Source: Algicola sp. (GTDB taxonomy: Bacteria > Bacteroidota > Bacteroidia > Flavobacteriales > Flavobacteriaceae). Taken from it: DNA of 52,335 nucleotides. Position numbers and translations under genes: made by a program. Below the pieces are notes generated by a model that worked only from the letters and a program-made list of their open reading frames with translations, had not been told where the DNA came from and did not search any database. The stretch is taken from the NCBI GenBank assembly GCA_018222835.1, contig JAAEZN010000013.1, forward strand, positions 1 to 52,335. The letters run 5' to 3'. Below, piece after piece: positions 1 through 9,480 of the stretch (positions are counted from its first letter, which is position 1; every line of letters starts with the position of its first letter).

Positions 1-2
1 AT

Positions 3-236
3 AAAAACAACACGACCCAATTCAAAGAATCTCTATATAATGATATGGAGTGGAGAATGGTGGACTCTCAACGTGGAGACCAAAAACCTACCCAACAGGC
101 CCAAGAGTTTTTTGTGGAGGTCACCAAGGAACTGGACAAAGAAGTCAACGCCCTTAATTACTTAGTAGAGAGCCAAGCATCGCTGATCAACCAGAAAGTA
201 GATCAAAACAAAATCAAAATGATTGCTACACAATAA
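3..236 (+). CDS. C-terminal end of a truncated gene, function unknown
   Basis: The reading frame is open from base 3 to a TAA at 234-236 and runs off the left edge, so only the last 77 residues are visible. An internal ATG at 45 exists, but the frame is uninterrupted upstream of it, so I treat this as the 3' end of a larger gene. The visible part is polar and probably helical, with Glu/Lys/Gln-rich stretches around FVEVTKELDKEV, and has no membrane segment or metal-binding motif. A perfect hairpin follows 17 bases after the stop. I do not recognise the family. Confidence 0.6.
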   Translation, partial: KNNTTQFKESLYNDMEWRMVDSQRGDQKPTQQAQEFFVEVTKELDKEVNALNYLVESQASLINQKVDQNKIKMIATQ

Positions 237-253
237 TTAGAAGTATGATCAAT

Positions 254-284
254 AAAAAAGCGCTCTTTATAAGAGCGCTTTTTT
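254..284. terminator. Bidirectional intrinsic terminator
   Basis: A perfect 14-bp inverted repeat (arms 254-267 and 271-284, loop TAT) has a GCGCTCTT core flanked by A6 and T6. It therefore works on both strands, between two convergent genes. Confidence 0.9.
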
Positions 285-295
285 ATTGGAGCCTA

Positions 296-1549
296 TTACT
301 TAAGCCCTATTTGGCTCAGTAATTTTATTCCATTGTTCAGGTACTCATATTGATAAAGCGTTCCATCACCGACCATAATCAAATGGTTTTCCATTGGAAT
401 TACATCAAATGTTACAATATCCTCAAAATGATTTAATTGGATCAAGTTGTTTATATCGGTCTTGTCATAAACTTTTAGTCCCGATTCCCCATCGCAAATA
501 AATAGTTTTTCTTCCTTAATCCCTAAACCATAGGGGCCATCCATTGGATAGGATATGGCAAGTTCTGGGTTTTCTACATCTGTAATATCCACTATAAACA
601 GTCCGCTTTCCGCAGCACCGCACATATTACCACCACGTAAGGTAACATAGGCATAACCTCCATCCACCACAACAGGGTCGCAAGCGGTTCCGTGCTCAAA
701 CTCGGACACCAAGGTCGGTTTGTCCGGAGCGGTGATATCATATATATACATACCTCGCATACTGCCCAAAAACAAGTAATTATCTTGATTAAAAATAGTT
801 TCAATGTCAAAACCGGCATATACATCTTCCATAGCTTGGGGACTGTCCAAATCGGCAATATTAAAAATATTGATGTTATGGCTATCCACGGCATATAAAT
901 AGTCCTCCACAATTTTAAACCTAGCCATGGAACCTCCTTGCCCGGCTTCCGCATTGGCCGCATTCACTGCTCCATCGAACATAATATCCAACCTCCCGAA
1001 TCGGGATTGATACTGTTCGGCCGTAAGATTCTCTGAAACCACTTCCCATCCTATCATTACTTCATCTGCATTATAGTTAAAGCTACTGTAATCGACCAAA
1101 TCCACTTCAAAAGGGGCAGGTACATAGCTCTGCAGTACATTTTCCAGCCGATTTACAATATTTATATTGTCAAGGTCCGAAATATCCAGCACCACCAAAT
1201 CCATTAAACTGTCGGCAAACAAGTAATTATTTTTGACAGAAATGTCCACATTTCCCGGTATTTGAATAAAGGCAACTTTGACCGGTTGATTTGGGTTGCT
1301 ATTGTCTATAACATGTACACCCTTGTATTTATCGTTTATGAAGATATACTCCCCGTAGGTATATACTTTACCGGATTCGTCCATTGGGCGGGGAGCAATT
1401 ATATCTACACTATTGGAAAAGTCCGCTCTGCTCATGGTTAAGGGACGGGCCACCAAATATGTTTCATATTCACCTTTTTCATCATCGTTGGAGCAAGAGG
1501 CGATCAATAAAAAACTGACACACAGAAGAAAGATAAACTTGATTTTCAT
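296..1549 (-). CDS. LVIVD-repeat beta-propeller lipoprotein
   Basis: The 417-residue protein starts with a lipoprotein signal peptide; the lipobox Cys is residue 19 (LIASC), followed by an acidic SNDDE stretch. The body has repeated units of the LVIVD type, for example LVVLDISDLDN, INIFNIADLDS, MYIYDITAPDK, LFIVDITDVEN and LKVYDKTDINN, spaced about 40-60 residues apart. These repeats normally build a beta-propeller. The protein is probably tethered to the outer membrane and may sit on the cell surface or in the periplasm; its ligand is unknown. It converges on the gene at the left edge and shares the terminator at 254-284. The family has no assigned enzymatic role, so I give no function beyond surface/periplasmic binding or scaffold. 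Confidence 0.85.
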   Translation of the reverse strand: MKIKFIFLLCVSFLLIASCSNDDEKGEYETYLVARPLTMSRADFSNSVDIIAPRPMDESGKVYTYGEYIFINDKYKGVHVIDNSNPNQPVKVAFIQIPGNVDISVKNNYLFADSLMDLVVLDISDLDNINIVNRLENVLQSYVPAPFEVDLVDYSSFNYNADEVMIGWEVVSENLTAEQYQSRFGRLDIMFDGAVNAANAEAGQGGSMARFKIVEDYLYAVDSHNINIFNIADLDSPQAMEDVYAGFDIETIFNQDNYLFLGSMRGMYIYDITAPDKPTLVSEFEHGTACDPVVVDGGYAYVTLRGGNMCGAAESGLFIVDITDVENPELAISYPMDGPYGLGIKEEKLFICDGESGLKVYDKTDINNLIQLNHFEDIVTFDVIPMENHLIMVGDGTLYQYEYLNNGIKLLSQIGLK

Positions 1550-1617
1550 AGCACACTGTTGTTTAGTTACTTAGATACGAACTCTAGGATACAGTTGCGC
1601 TAATATTCATCAAAAAT

Positions 1618-2346
1618 TTATGAATCCATAGAAATTCCCACGGTGTCTTTGTAAATAAAATAGGTAGGGATTTTACCGAACATAGCTGTAAAAAATACAC
1701 CTACAAAACATAGAACAACACCCAATTGAGCAATCAATCCAGAAACAAGTACCAGTAAAAAAATCATCAACCAATTTTTGTTTCCCAAGGCAAATCCGGA
1801 TTTAACTATTTCCAGTGCCGAAAGTTCTTTATCAAAAGCGAAAAAAGCCGGAAACAGGGACATGGGCACCATCAAATAAAAGATACCTAATCCACAGGCC
1901 AGCATACCCAACTGAGCCAAGCCTAACATAAGCAATGAAAGTAACAATGCCTTGGTCAAATATTCTTTTTTGAAATAATAAAAATAGTCATCCTTGCCAG
2001 ATTCATTTAAATCATACTTTCTACAAATTCTTAGAAAGGCGGCATTTAAGCAAATACCGATGGCCATTACCCCAATCATGAAAATTGGCATCACCAACAC
2101 CATAAACCCGGCAAAGGCGGGTGGCATTTCCTGATTTTCAAATGCACTAGGGTCGCTTATGCCCATAACGATCATTGGGAGATAGATTATTAAGTAAAAT
2201 GGAAGGATACTCACAAAAGTTATAATCAAAGTGATGAACCCTTGCAGCCATACTTTTTTGAAGAGTTCCACGGAATTGTTCAAAACGCTCCCAAAATCCA
2301 CGGTTGCACTTTGCTTTATCCTTTCGGTTAGATGAATGAAATTCAT
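1618..2346 (-). CDS. Multipass membrane protein of unknown function
   Basis: The 242-residue protein starts with a short soluble segment (about residues 1-30) and has five to six hydrophobic stretches: about 35-60, 78-105, 130-150, 152-172 and 190-225. It has several Met/Gly/Leu-rich helices and no catalytic motif I recognise. The arrangement resembles the uncharacterised glycerophosphoryl-diester-phosphodiesterase-like or DUF975-type membrane proteins of Bacteroidota, but this is only a general likeness. It is divergent from miaB; 130 bp separate the two start codons. It lies upstream of the LVIVD lipoprotein on the same strand with a 68-bp gap, so the two could be co-transcribed. Confidence 0.7.
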   Translation of the reverse strand: MNFIHLTERIKQSATVDFGSVLNNSVELFKKVWLQGFITLIITFVSILPFYLIIYLPMIVMGISDPSAFENQEMPPAFAGFMVLVMPIFMIGVMAIGICLNAAFLRICRKYDLNESGKDDYFYYFKKEYLTKALLLSLLMLGLAQLGMLACGLGIFYLMVPMSLFPAFFAFDKELSALEIVKSGFALGNKNWLMIFLLVLVSGLIAQLGVVLCFVGVFFTAMFGKIPTYFIYKDTVGISMDS

Positions 2347-2426
2347 ATCAAAATCGGTTACATTGTTAGCTTGAAGGTAACACTAACACAGGATATCGCA
2401 ATATATTATTAAAAAATACTGCCAAA

Positions 2427-2458
2427 TTGTCACTAAAATGTAATAAGCACTATCTTTG
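2427..2458 (+). promoter_or_regulatory. Bacteroidota-type promoter of miaB
   Basis: TTG at 2427-2429 and TATCTTTG at 2451-2458 are 21 nt apart, matching the primary-sigma consensus TTG / TAnnTTTG. Transcription would begin about 5-9 nt downstream. This decides the miaB start: an in-frame TTG at 2456 lies inside the -7 box, so translation must begin at the ATG at 2477. Confidence 0.75.
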
Positions 2459-2476
2459 CACCTTGTTGAATCACTT

Positions 2477-3940
2477 ATGACAGAGGAAAAGAGCGTGGAA
2501 AAAATAATAGACGAAAGCCAACAAGGGAGTACCTTGTCCTTGGAAAATAACAATAATAACGGGCGAAAGCTTTATATAGAGAGCTACGGTTGTCAAATGA
2601 ACTTTTCCGATAGTGAAATTGTAGCATCCATTTTGGCCAAAGAGGGATTCAATACCACTCAAAATCTAGATGATGCCGATTTGGTTTTGGTGAACACCTG
2701 TTCCATTCGCGAAAAAGCAGAACAAACCGTTCGCAAACGTTTGGAAAAATTCAACGCCGTAAAACGAACCAGGCCCAATATGAAGGTAGGGGTTCTTGGT
2801 TGCATGGCGGAAAGACTGAAAAGCAAATTTTTGGAAGAGGAAAAAATAGTGGATATGGTCGTTGGGCCAGATGCCTATAAAGACCTTCCCAACCTTATCC
2901 AGGAAATAGACGAAGGCAGAAATGCCGTGAACGTTATTCTTTCCAAGGATGAGACTTACGGTGATGTGGCCCCTGTTCGATTAAACTCGAATGGCGTGTC
3001 CGCATTTGTATCCATTACCCGTGGTTGCGACAATATGTGTACCTTTTGTGTGGTACCCTTTACTCGTGGCAGGGAACGCAGCCGCGACCCACAATCCATT
3101 TTAGAGGAAGTGAACGACCTTTGGGGGAAAGGCTTCAAGGAAATTACTCTTTTAGGCCAGAATGTGGACAGTTACCTTTGGTATGGTGGTGGTCTTAAAA
3201 AAGATTTTGACAAAGCGACCGATATGCAAAAGGCTACTTCCGTAAACTTTGCCGGTTTACTGGGGCTTGTTGCCCAAGCACAACCCAAAATGCGTATTCG
3301 GTTCTCCACTTCCAACCCGCAGGACATGACCTTGGATGTAATCGAGGCCATGGCCAAATACGAGAACATTTGTAAGTATATTCATTTACCGGTACAAAGC
3401 GGGAGCAATCGAATTTTAAAGGCGATGAACCGTCTGCATACCCGCGAAGAATATTTTGAACTGATAGATAACATCAGAAACATTATCCCCGACTGCGCCA
3501 TCAGTCAGGATATGATTACAGGTTTCCCTACCGAAACAGAAGAAGACCATCAGGACACCCTAAGTTTGATGGAATATGTGAAATACGATTTTGGTTTCAT
3601 GTTCGCCTACTCCGAGCGCCCAGGCACCCTTGCCGAACGTAAAATGGAGGACGATATTCCCGAAGACGTTAAAAAAAGACGTCTTACAGAAATAATTGAG
3701 CTACAACAAGAGCATAGCCACTATCGCACCCAGCAACATTTAGGAAAGGTTGAGGAGGTTCTTATTGAAGGTACATCCAAAAAATCCGATACCCATTGGA
3801 TGGGCAGAAACTCACAAAATACCGTTGTAGTTTTTCCAAAGGAACACTATAAGGTCGGCGATTTTGTGAACGTAAAAATCAACGAATGTACTTCTGCAAC
3901 CCTACTTGGAAATGCAGTGGGATATTCTGAAAATAATTAA
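2477..3940 (+). CDS. miaB: tRNA-2-methylthio-N6-dimethylallyladenosine synthase MiaB
   Basis: This radical-SAM methylthiotransferase adds a methylthio group to N6-isopentenyladenosine-37 of tRNAs reading UNN codons. The 487-residue product has the three N-terminal Fe-S cysteines at 39 (SYGCQMN), 74 (VNTCSIR) and 108 (LGCMAE). The radical-SAM CxxxCxxC cluster is at 183/187/190 ([10 protein letters not shown]), and a TRAM-type domain occupies the last ~65 residues. An insert around [12 protein letters not shown] is common in Bacteroidota MiaB. I use the ATG at 2477 because the promoter -7 element overlaps the longer TTG start. The sigma-54 activator gene follows after 94 bp that contain two repeat-like hairpins. 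Confidence 0.96.
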   Translation: MTEEKSVEKIIDESQQGSTLSLENNNNNGRKLYIESYGCQMNFSDSEIVASILAKEGFNTTQNLDDADLVLVNTCSIREKAEQTVRKRLEKFNAVKRTRPNMKVGVLGCMAERLKSKFLEEEKIVDMVVGPDAYKDLPNLIQEIDEGRNAVNVILSKDETYGDVAPVRLNSNGVSAFVSITRGCDNMCTFCVVPFTRGRERSRDPQSILEEVNDLWGKGFKEITLLGQNVDSYLWYGGGLKKDFDKATDMQKATSVNFAGLLGLVAQAQPKMRIRFSTSNPQDMTLDVIEAMAKYENICKYIHLPVQSGSNRILKAMNRLHTREEYFELIDNIRNIIPDCAISQDMITGFPTETEEDHQDTLSLMEYVKYDFGFMFAYSERPGTLAERKMEDDIPEDVKKRRLTEIIELQQEHSHYRTQQHLGKVEEVLIEGTSKKSDTHWMGRNSQNTVVVFPKEHYKVGDFVNVKINECTSATLLGNAVGYSENN

Positions 3941-3963
3941 TAACCTTTTGTTTTCAACATGGA

Positions 3964-3983
3964 CACTGAGCGGAGTCGAAGTG
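3964..3983. repeat. REP-like intergenic repeat, first element
   Basis: CACTGAGCGGAGTCGAAGTG has complementary CACT/AGTG ends and an asymmetric centre. From memory, near-identical motifs (CGACTCCGCTCAGTG in the other orientation) recur between genes in many Flavobacteriia genomes. It occurs once in this window and is not explained by any gene. Confidence 0.5.
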
Positions 3984-4009
3984 CTATATTGAATTCAAAA
4001 AAAATAAGG

Positions 4010-4027
4010 TTCCTGCCTTCGCAGGAA
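4010..4027. repeat. REP-like hairpin (TTCCTGC / GCAGGAA)
   Basis: A perfect 7-bp stem (arms 4010-4016 and 4021-4027) closes a CTTC loop, ending 7 nt before the ATG of the sigma-54 activator gene. There is no T-tract after it, so it is not a normal terminator. Its position in the leader could affect translation initiation or mRNA processing between miaB and the next gene. Confidence 0.55.
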
Positions 4028-4034
4028 TAAAAAT

Positions 4035-5318
4035 ATGGAAAGTATTCAATCCATAAAACAACGGTTCGAGCTGATCGGAAACGATGTTAAGCTCAATCGT
4101 GCTATAGAAAAAGCCATACAGGTTGCTCCTACCGACATTTCTGTTCTAGTAACCGGTGAAAGTGGTGTAGGTAAAGAATCCATACCCAAAATCATCCATT
4201 CACTCTCTCATCGTAAACACGCTAAATATATAGCCGTTAACTGTGGTGCCATTCCTGAAGGCACTATAGACAGTGAATTGTTCGGGCACGAAAAGGGAGC
4301 TTTTACAGGGGCCACCCAAACACGTAGTGGATATTTTGAAGTGGCCGATGGCGGTACCATATTCTTGGATGAGGTAGGCGAACTTCCATTGACCACCCAA
4401 GTAAGATTGCTCCGTGTACTGGAAAATGGGGAATTTCTTAAAGTAGGATCATCGCAAGTTCAGAAAACTGATGTAAGAATTGTGGCGGCAACAAACATCA
4501 ACATGTTCGATGCCATTGAAAAGGAAAAATTCCGTGAAGATCTTTATTACAGATTGAGCACCGTGGAAATTAGCTTGCCACCACTTCGGGAACGAAGGGA
4601 AGACATCCATTTGCTGTTCAGAAAATTCGCATCGGACTTTGGACAGAAATATAAAATGCCTACAATTCGTTTGGAGGACGATGCGGTTCAACTTTTGTTA
4701 AAATATCGTTGGCCGGGAAACATTCGTCAACTACGAAATGTTGCAGAGCAAATATCCGTGCTTGAAGAAGAACGGAACATTTCCGGGGCAACCCTTAATA
4801 GTTATTTGCCCAATGCAAGCAGCTCCAACTTACCCGCCGTTGTTGAGCAATCCAAAAAAGAAAGTGACTTTAGCAACGAGCGTGAGATTTTGTACAAGGT
4901 GCTTTTTGATATGAAAAGTGACCTGAACGATCTCAAAAAATTGACTTTGGAGCTATTAAAGGACAACGATTCCAACAAAGTTCAACGTGAGAACGAGGGT
5001 TTAATTCGAAAAATTTACGGTAATCAGGACGAGGAAGATATTGAGCACGAGGAAAGCCTGTCCACAGAATTATTGCACCTTCCGGAACCGGTAGTAGATT
5101 CATCCGCCCCTGCCCCAGTGCAGCAACAACTACAGGAGGACAGGTATCATTTTGCAGAAGAAATTGAAGAAGAAGAAACCTTATCTTTACAGGAAAAGGA
5201 AATCGAATTGATAAAAAAATCATTGGAGCGCAATAAAGGAAAACGAAAAGCTGCTGCTTCCGAACTGGGCATTTCCGAAAGAACGCTCTATCGAAAAATA
5301 AAGCAGTACGATCTTTAA
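4035..5318 (+). CDS. Sigma-54-dependent transcriptional activator without a sensor domain
   Basis: This AAA+ enhancer-binding protein would remodel sigma-54 RNA polymerase to open promoters. The 427-residue product begins almost directly with the AAA+ domain. Walker A is at 41-49 (GESGVGKES), the sigma-54 contact loop GAFTGA at 88-93, Walker B at about 106-117 (GTIFLDEVGEL), and arginine-finger/sensor motifs lie further on. A Fis-type helix-turn-helix ends the protein (about 397-427, RKAAASELGISERTLYRKIK). No receiver, GAF or PAS domain is present, so activity must be set by partner proteins or expression, as in PspF. An acidic, Gln/Pro-rich linker (about 330-385) separates the two domains. 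It lies between miaB and lptE. Confidence 0.93.
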   Translation: MESIQSIKQRFELIGNDVKLNRAIEKAIQVAPTDISVLVTGESGVGKESIPKIIHSLSHRKHAKYIAVNCGAIPEGTIDSELFGHEKGAFTGATQTRSGYFEVADGGTIFLDEVGELPLTTQVRLLRVLENGEFLKVGSSQVQKTDVRIVAATNINMFDAIEKEKFREDLYYRLSTVEISLPPLRERREDIHLLFRKFASDFGQKYKMPTIRLEDDAVQLLLKYRWPGNIRQLRNVAEQISVLEEERNISGATLNSYLPNASSSNLPAVVEQSKKESDFSNEREILYKVLFDMKSDLNDLKKLTLELLKDNDSNKVQRENEGLIRKIYGNQDEEDIEHEESLSTELLHLPEPVVDSSAPAPVQQQLQEDRYHFAEEIEEEETLSLQEKEIELIKKSLERNKGKRKAAASELGISERTLYRKIKQYDL

Positions 5319-5335
5319 ATTACAAATGGCATTTC

Positions 5336-5863
5336 ATGAGATTGACGAATAAAAACGGAATTAAAATTGCACTGCTGGGACTGGCCTTTTTCTTGCAGAG
5401 TTGTGGCGCATATAACTTTTCTGGTGCCGATATAGGTACCGCACAAAGTTTTCAGGTCAACTTTTTCCAAAACTATGCAGATCAGACACCAGGCTCCGTA
5501 ATCGTACCCGGATTGGGCAGGGATTTTACTTTGGCACTTCAGGATATGATCAACGACCTGACCAGTTTATCACTGACGGGCAGCAATGGTGATTTAATGT
5601 ACGAAGGTGAAATTGTGGAATACAAGGTAGTGCCCATGACGGCAACTGCAGACCAACGAACAGCTCAAAACCGATTGACCATGAGCGTGAACGTCAGGTT
5701 TTACAATACCACCAAAGAAGATTCAGATTTTGAAAGACGGTTCTCCTTCTTTTATGATTTTGATGCCGCTGCCTCGCTGACCTCGGTACAAGCCGCAGCA
5801 CACGAAGAAATTTTTGAACGACTTACCCAGGATATTTTCAACGCATCCTTGGGAAACTGGTAA
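5336..5863 (+). CDS. lptE: LPS-assembly lipoprotein LptE family
   Basis: LptE plugs the LptD barrel in the outer membrane and helps place LPS on the cell surface. The 175-residue protein has a signal peptide with lipobox Cys 23 (FLQSCGAYNFSG), a typical start for Bacteroidota LptE. A compact alpha/beta domain follows, with conserved features such as the GEIVEYKVVPM strand and late helices (HEEIFERLTQDIFNASLGNW). It is 17 nt downstream of the sigma-54 activator and 6 nt upstream of the TPR gene, so it belongs to the same transcription unit. The gene symbol rests on family resemblance and the conserved flavobacterial gene order. Confidence 0.85.
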   Translation: MRLTNKNGIKIALLGLAFFLQSCGAYNFSGADIGTAQSFQVNFFQNYADQTPGSVIVPGLGRDFTLALQDMINDLTSLSLTGSNGDLMYEGEIVEYKVVPMTATADQRTAQNRLTMSVNVRFYNTTKEDSDFERRFSFFYDFDAAASLTSVQAAAHEEIFERLTQDIFNASLGNW

Positions 5864-5869
5864 TACCTT

Positions 5870-6751
5870 ATGAACGTTTCGGATTTTATACATATTCTTC
5901 AAAACTCGAATACCATCCTATCTCCAAAGCAAACAAGAGAACTGGAGGATATTATTGAGGAATACCCTTATTTTCAAGCTGCACGAGCATTGCATCTAAA
6001 GGGACTTAAAAACCTGGACAGCTACAAATATAACAGTGCCTTAAAAGTAACGGCCGCCTATACCGCGGATAGGGACGTACTTTTCGACTATATTACTTCC
6101 AAGGAATTTATCCAGAACAATATTGCCAACGCAATCGCTGGGCGGGGAGCTAAACTTGAGGATCAAGAAGCCGTTTCGGAAGAAATTGAACCCAACCCGG
6201 ACACAGCAACTATGCTCACGGAGTCCAACGAACCTGCCCTCCCTCAAAACATAAACGATGCCGAACAAATCCTGAACCCAGAACTGTTCAAGTCGGTCGA
6301 ACCCCAAAGAAAGGAAGAAGATAGACCAGAAAAAGAGCCCAGTTCCGATTTACAACTGGGCAAACCACTCACCTTTACAAAAAAAGAGAAACATTCCTTT
6401 ACCGAATGGCTTCAGTTGACTTCCAGTACGGAGGAACCCGAGGAAACCCAAGAAGAAGTTATGGAAGAACTGGAGCGCAAGAAAAAGTTTGCGCTCTTGG
6501 ACAAGTTCATTCAAAACAACCCTAAAATAGTCCCCAAGGAGACCAACCCAAAAGTCAATATAAAAGAGTCAACCAGAATTGACAAAAACGAGTTGATGAC
6601 AGAGACTTTGGCCAAGGTTTATTTAGAGCAAAAAAAGTACAAAAAGGCCATTCAGGCTTTTAAAATATTGAGTTTGAAATATCCAGAAAAAAGTGGTTTC
6701 TTTGCAGACCAAATTCAGGCGGTGAAGAAGCTGCAGAAAGAAAAAGATTAA
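5870..6751 (+). CDS. TPR-like cytoplasmic protein, conserved in Flavobacteriia
   Basis: The 293-residue protein has no signal peptide. The N-terminal ~75 residues are helical (IIEEYPYFQAARALHLKGLK) and the middle is long, acidic and low-complexity (about 105-200, rich in Glu, Pro, Thr). The C-terminal ~50 residues form a TPR-like helix pair (AKVYLEQKKYKKAIQAFKIL). It sits between lptE and secG in a conserved order. No enzymatic motif is visible; a scaffold or adaptor role for the neighbouring envelope or secretion genes is plausible but inferred only from context. Confidence 0.8.
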   Translation: MNVSDFIHILQNSNTILSPKQTRELEDIIEEYPYFQAARALHLKGLKNLDSYKYNSALKVTAAYTADRDVLFDYITSKEFIQNNIANAIAGRGAKLEDQEAVSEEIEPNPDTATMLTESNEPALPQNINDAEQILNPELFKSVEPQRKEEDRPEKEPSSDLQLGKPLTFTKKEKHSFTEWLQLTSSTEEPEETQEEVMEELERKKKFALLDKFIQNNPKIVPKETNPKVNIKESTRIDKNELMTETLAKVYLEQKKYKKAIQAFKILSLKYPEKSGFFADQIQAVKKLQKEKD

Positions 6752-6761
6752 GTTTAAAGAT

Positions 6762-7121
6762 ATGAGCACGTTTACAATTTTTTTGGTATTGATCATTATC
6801 GTGTGCCTTTTGTTGGTCTTGGTCATTATGGTCCAAAACCCAAAAGGTGGTGGGTTATCTTCATCCTTTGGCGGAAGTGGTAATCAAGTAGTCGGTGGTG
6901 TAAAAAAGACCGGTGACTTTTTGGACAAGAGTACATGGACCCTTGCCACTTTATTGATTGTTCTGATTTTGCTTTCCAATGTTTCCCTAAAAGGAAACTA
7001 CAGCCAAGCAGACTCTAAATTGTTACAAGGTGATGATACCGAAATCCCAGAGACAATTCCAGAAGAAGTACCGGAACAAGTACCTGCTACGACCCCTAGC
7101 CCTGCAGATACTATCGGATAA
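6762..7121 (+). CDS. secG: Preprotein translocase subunit SecG
   Basis: SecG is a small accessory subunit of the SecYEG channel in the inner membrane. The 119-residue protein has two membrane helices (about 4-25 and 55-77) separated by the family-typical loop VQNPKGGGLSSSFGGSG. The C-terminal tail is acidic and Pro/Thr-rich (IPETIPEEVPEQVPATT), longer than in Proteobacteria but usual in Bacteroidota. It starts 10 nt after the TPR gene stop, and a strong terminator follows 19 nt after its stop, ending the unit before groESL. Confidence 0.93.
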   Translation: MSTFTIFLVLIIIVCLLLVLVIMVQNPKGGGLSSSFGGSGNQVVGGVKKTGDFLDKSTWTLATLLIVLILLSNVSLKGNYSQADSKLLQGDDTEIPETIPEEVPEQVPATTPSPADTIG

Positions 7122-7140
7122 AATAAGTGACAACACTTAA

Positions 7141-7180
7141 AAAAATGCCAGCTTGAAATGACAAGCTGGCATTTTTGTTT
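7141..7180 (+). terminator. Intrinsic terminator after secG
   Basis: A perfect 15-bp stem (arms 7141-7155 and 7162-7176; core TGCCAGCTTG / CAAGCTGGCA) closes a six-base loop and ends in TTTTTGTTTT. It separates the secG unit from groESL. Confidence 0.93.
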
Positions 7181-7203
7181 TCCAGAATGTCAGGTTTTGT
7201 CCA

Positions 7204-7230
7204 TTGGCACAATTTCTGTCTTTTAGATTC
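7204..7230 (+). promoter_or_regulatory. Candidate groESL promoter with sigma-54-like geometry
   Basis: TTGGCAC at 7204-7210 and TCTGTC at 7215-7220 have the GG-N10-G(C/T) spacing of a -24/-12 sigma-54 promoter, with GT instead of the usual GC at -12. A predicted start near 7231 would leave a ~34-nt leader. The same TTG (7204-7206) lies 17 nt from TAGATTCA (7224-7231), a weaker primary-sigma candidate. Only one of the two readings need be correct. No CIRCE (HrcA) operator is visible. Confidence 0.4.
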
Positions 7231-7264
7231 AAGAATTTAAAAAACAAACACCTAAATTTAAAAT

Positions 7265-7543
7265 ATGGCTAAAGTAAATATCAGACCATTGGCAGACAGG
7301 GTTTTGATCGAGCCTCTACAGGCCGAGACAAAAACTGCCTCCGGTATCATTATCCCGGACAACGCTAAGGAAAAACCACAAAAGGGCACTGTAGTGGCCG
7401 TGGGCCCAGGAACCAAAGATGAAAAATTAACGGTTTCCGTTGGTGATACTGTGCTTTATGGAAAATATGCCGGCACCGAGCTTAAGTTCGATGGCACCGA
7501 CTATTTAATGATGCGCGAGAGTGATATTTTGGCAATTGTTTAA
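7265..7543 (+). CDS. groES: Co-chaperonin GroES (Hsp10)
   Basis: GroES forms the heptameric lid of the GroEL folding chamber in the cytoplasm. The 92-residue protein has the usual start [15 protein letters not shown], the mobile loop [18 protein letters not shown] (about 20-37) and the end [13 protein letters not shown]. Length and motifs are normal for the family. groEL follows after 22 nt, giving the standard two-gene operon. Confidence 0.98.
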   Translation: MAKVNIRPLADRVLIEPLQAETKTASGIIIPDNAKEKPQKGTVVAVGPGTKDEKLTVSVGDTVLYGKYAGTELKFDGTDYLMMRESDILAIV

Positions 7544-7559
7544 TTAAAAAATCAACTAG

Positions 7560-9197
<1,638 letters not shown>

Positions 9198-9223
9198 GAT
9201 CATCCCTATCCGGATTAAAATAG

Positions 9224-9257
9224 AAACGCCCCGATTTTCATCGAGGCGTTTTTTTTT
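9224..9257 (+). terminator. Intrinsic terminator after groEL
   Basis: Arms 9224-9234 and 9241-9251 (AAACGCCCCGA / TCGAGGCGTTT, one C-A mismatch) close a TTTTCA loop, followed by a run of T to 9257. Confidence 0.9.
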
Positions 9258-9298
9258 GCATCTTGAATAAATAGCTCTTAGAGCCAAAAATCACCTAG

Positions 9299-9394
9299 TT
9301 ACTTCTTTTTACCAGTAGCTTGGGCGGTCTTCTTCGCAACAGGCTTAACAGCTTTTGCAGGAGATGACTTTCCGTTTGACTTTGCTTGTTTCAT
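9299..9394 (-). CDS. 31-residue lysine/alanine-rich histone-H1-like protein
   Basis: The minus-strand frame runs from ATG at 9394 to TAA at 9299 and encodes 31 residues, 11 of them Lys, with no acidic residue. The pattern KAVKPVAKKTAQATGKKK looks like a eukaryotic-type histone H1 tail or the Lys/Ala/Pro repeats of bacterial AlgP/HC1-like DNA-binding proteins. Such a protein would be strongly basic and probably bind nucleic acid. A promoter-like pair lies just upstream (9419-9446). It is too short for most gene finders. The composition bias and the promoter argue that it is real; translation has not been shown. Confidence 0.6.
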   Translation of the reverse strand: MKQAKSNGKSSPAKAVKPVAKKTAQATGKKK

Positions 9395-9418
9395 CAGTCA
9401 ATAAATTAAAAACTGATG

Positions 9419-9446
9419 TAAATGTATTCTAGTTTTGAATCCGCAA
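9419..9446 (-). promoter_or_regulatory. Promoter of the 31-residue basic protein
   Basis: On the minus strand, TTG (9446-9444) is followed after 17 nt by TACATTTA (9426-9419), one base from TAnnTTTG. The ATG is 24 nt further on, at 9394. Confidence 0.5.
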
Positions 9447-9480
9447 ATTTTTATTGGCTAAATATTAACTAAAATATTTT

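Noticed and set aside
2456..2476. Earlier TTG start for miaB
   Set aside because: It lies within the TATCTTTG promoter box, upstream of the transcription start.
7181..7264. CIRCE (HrcA) operator before groES
   Set aside because: No TTAGCACTC-N9-GAGTGCTAA-like repeat is present.
9460..9479. AT-only hairpin after cusB as terminator
   Set aside because: AAATATT/AATATTT stem has no G-C pairs and no downstream T-tract on the minus strand; too weak to call.
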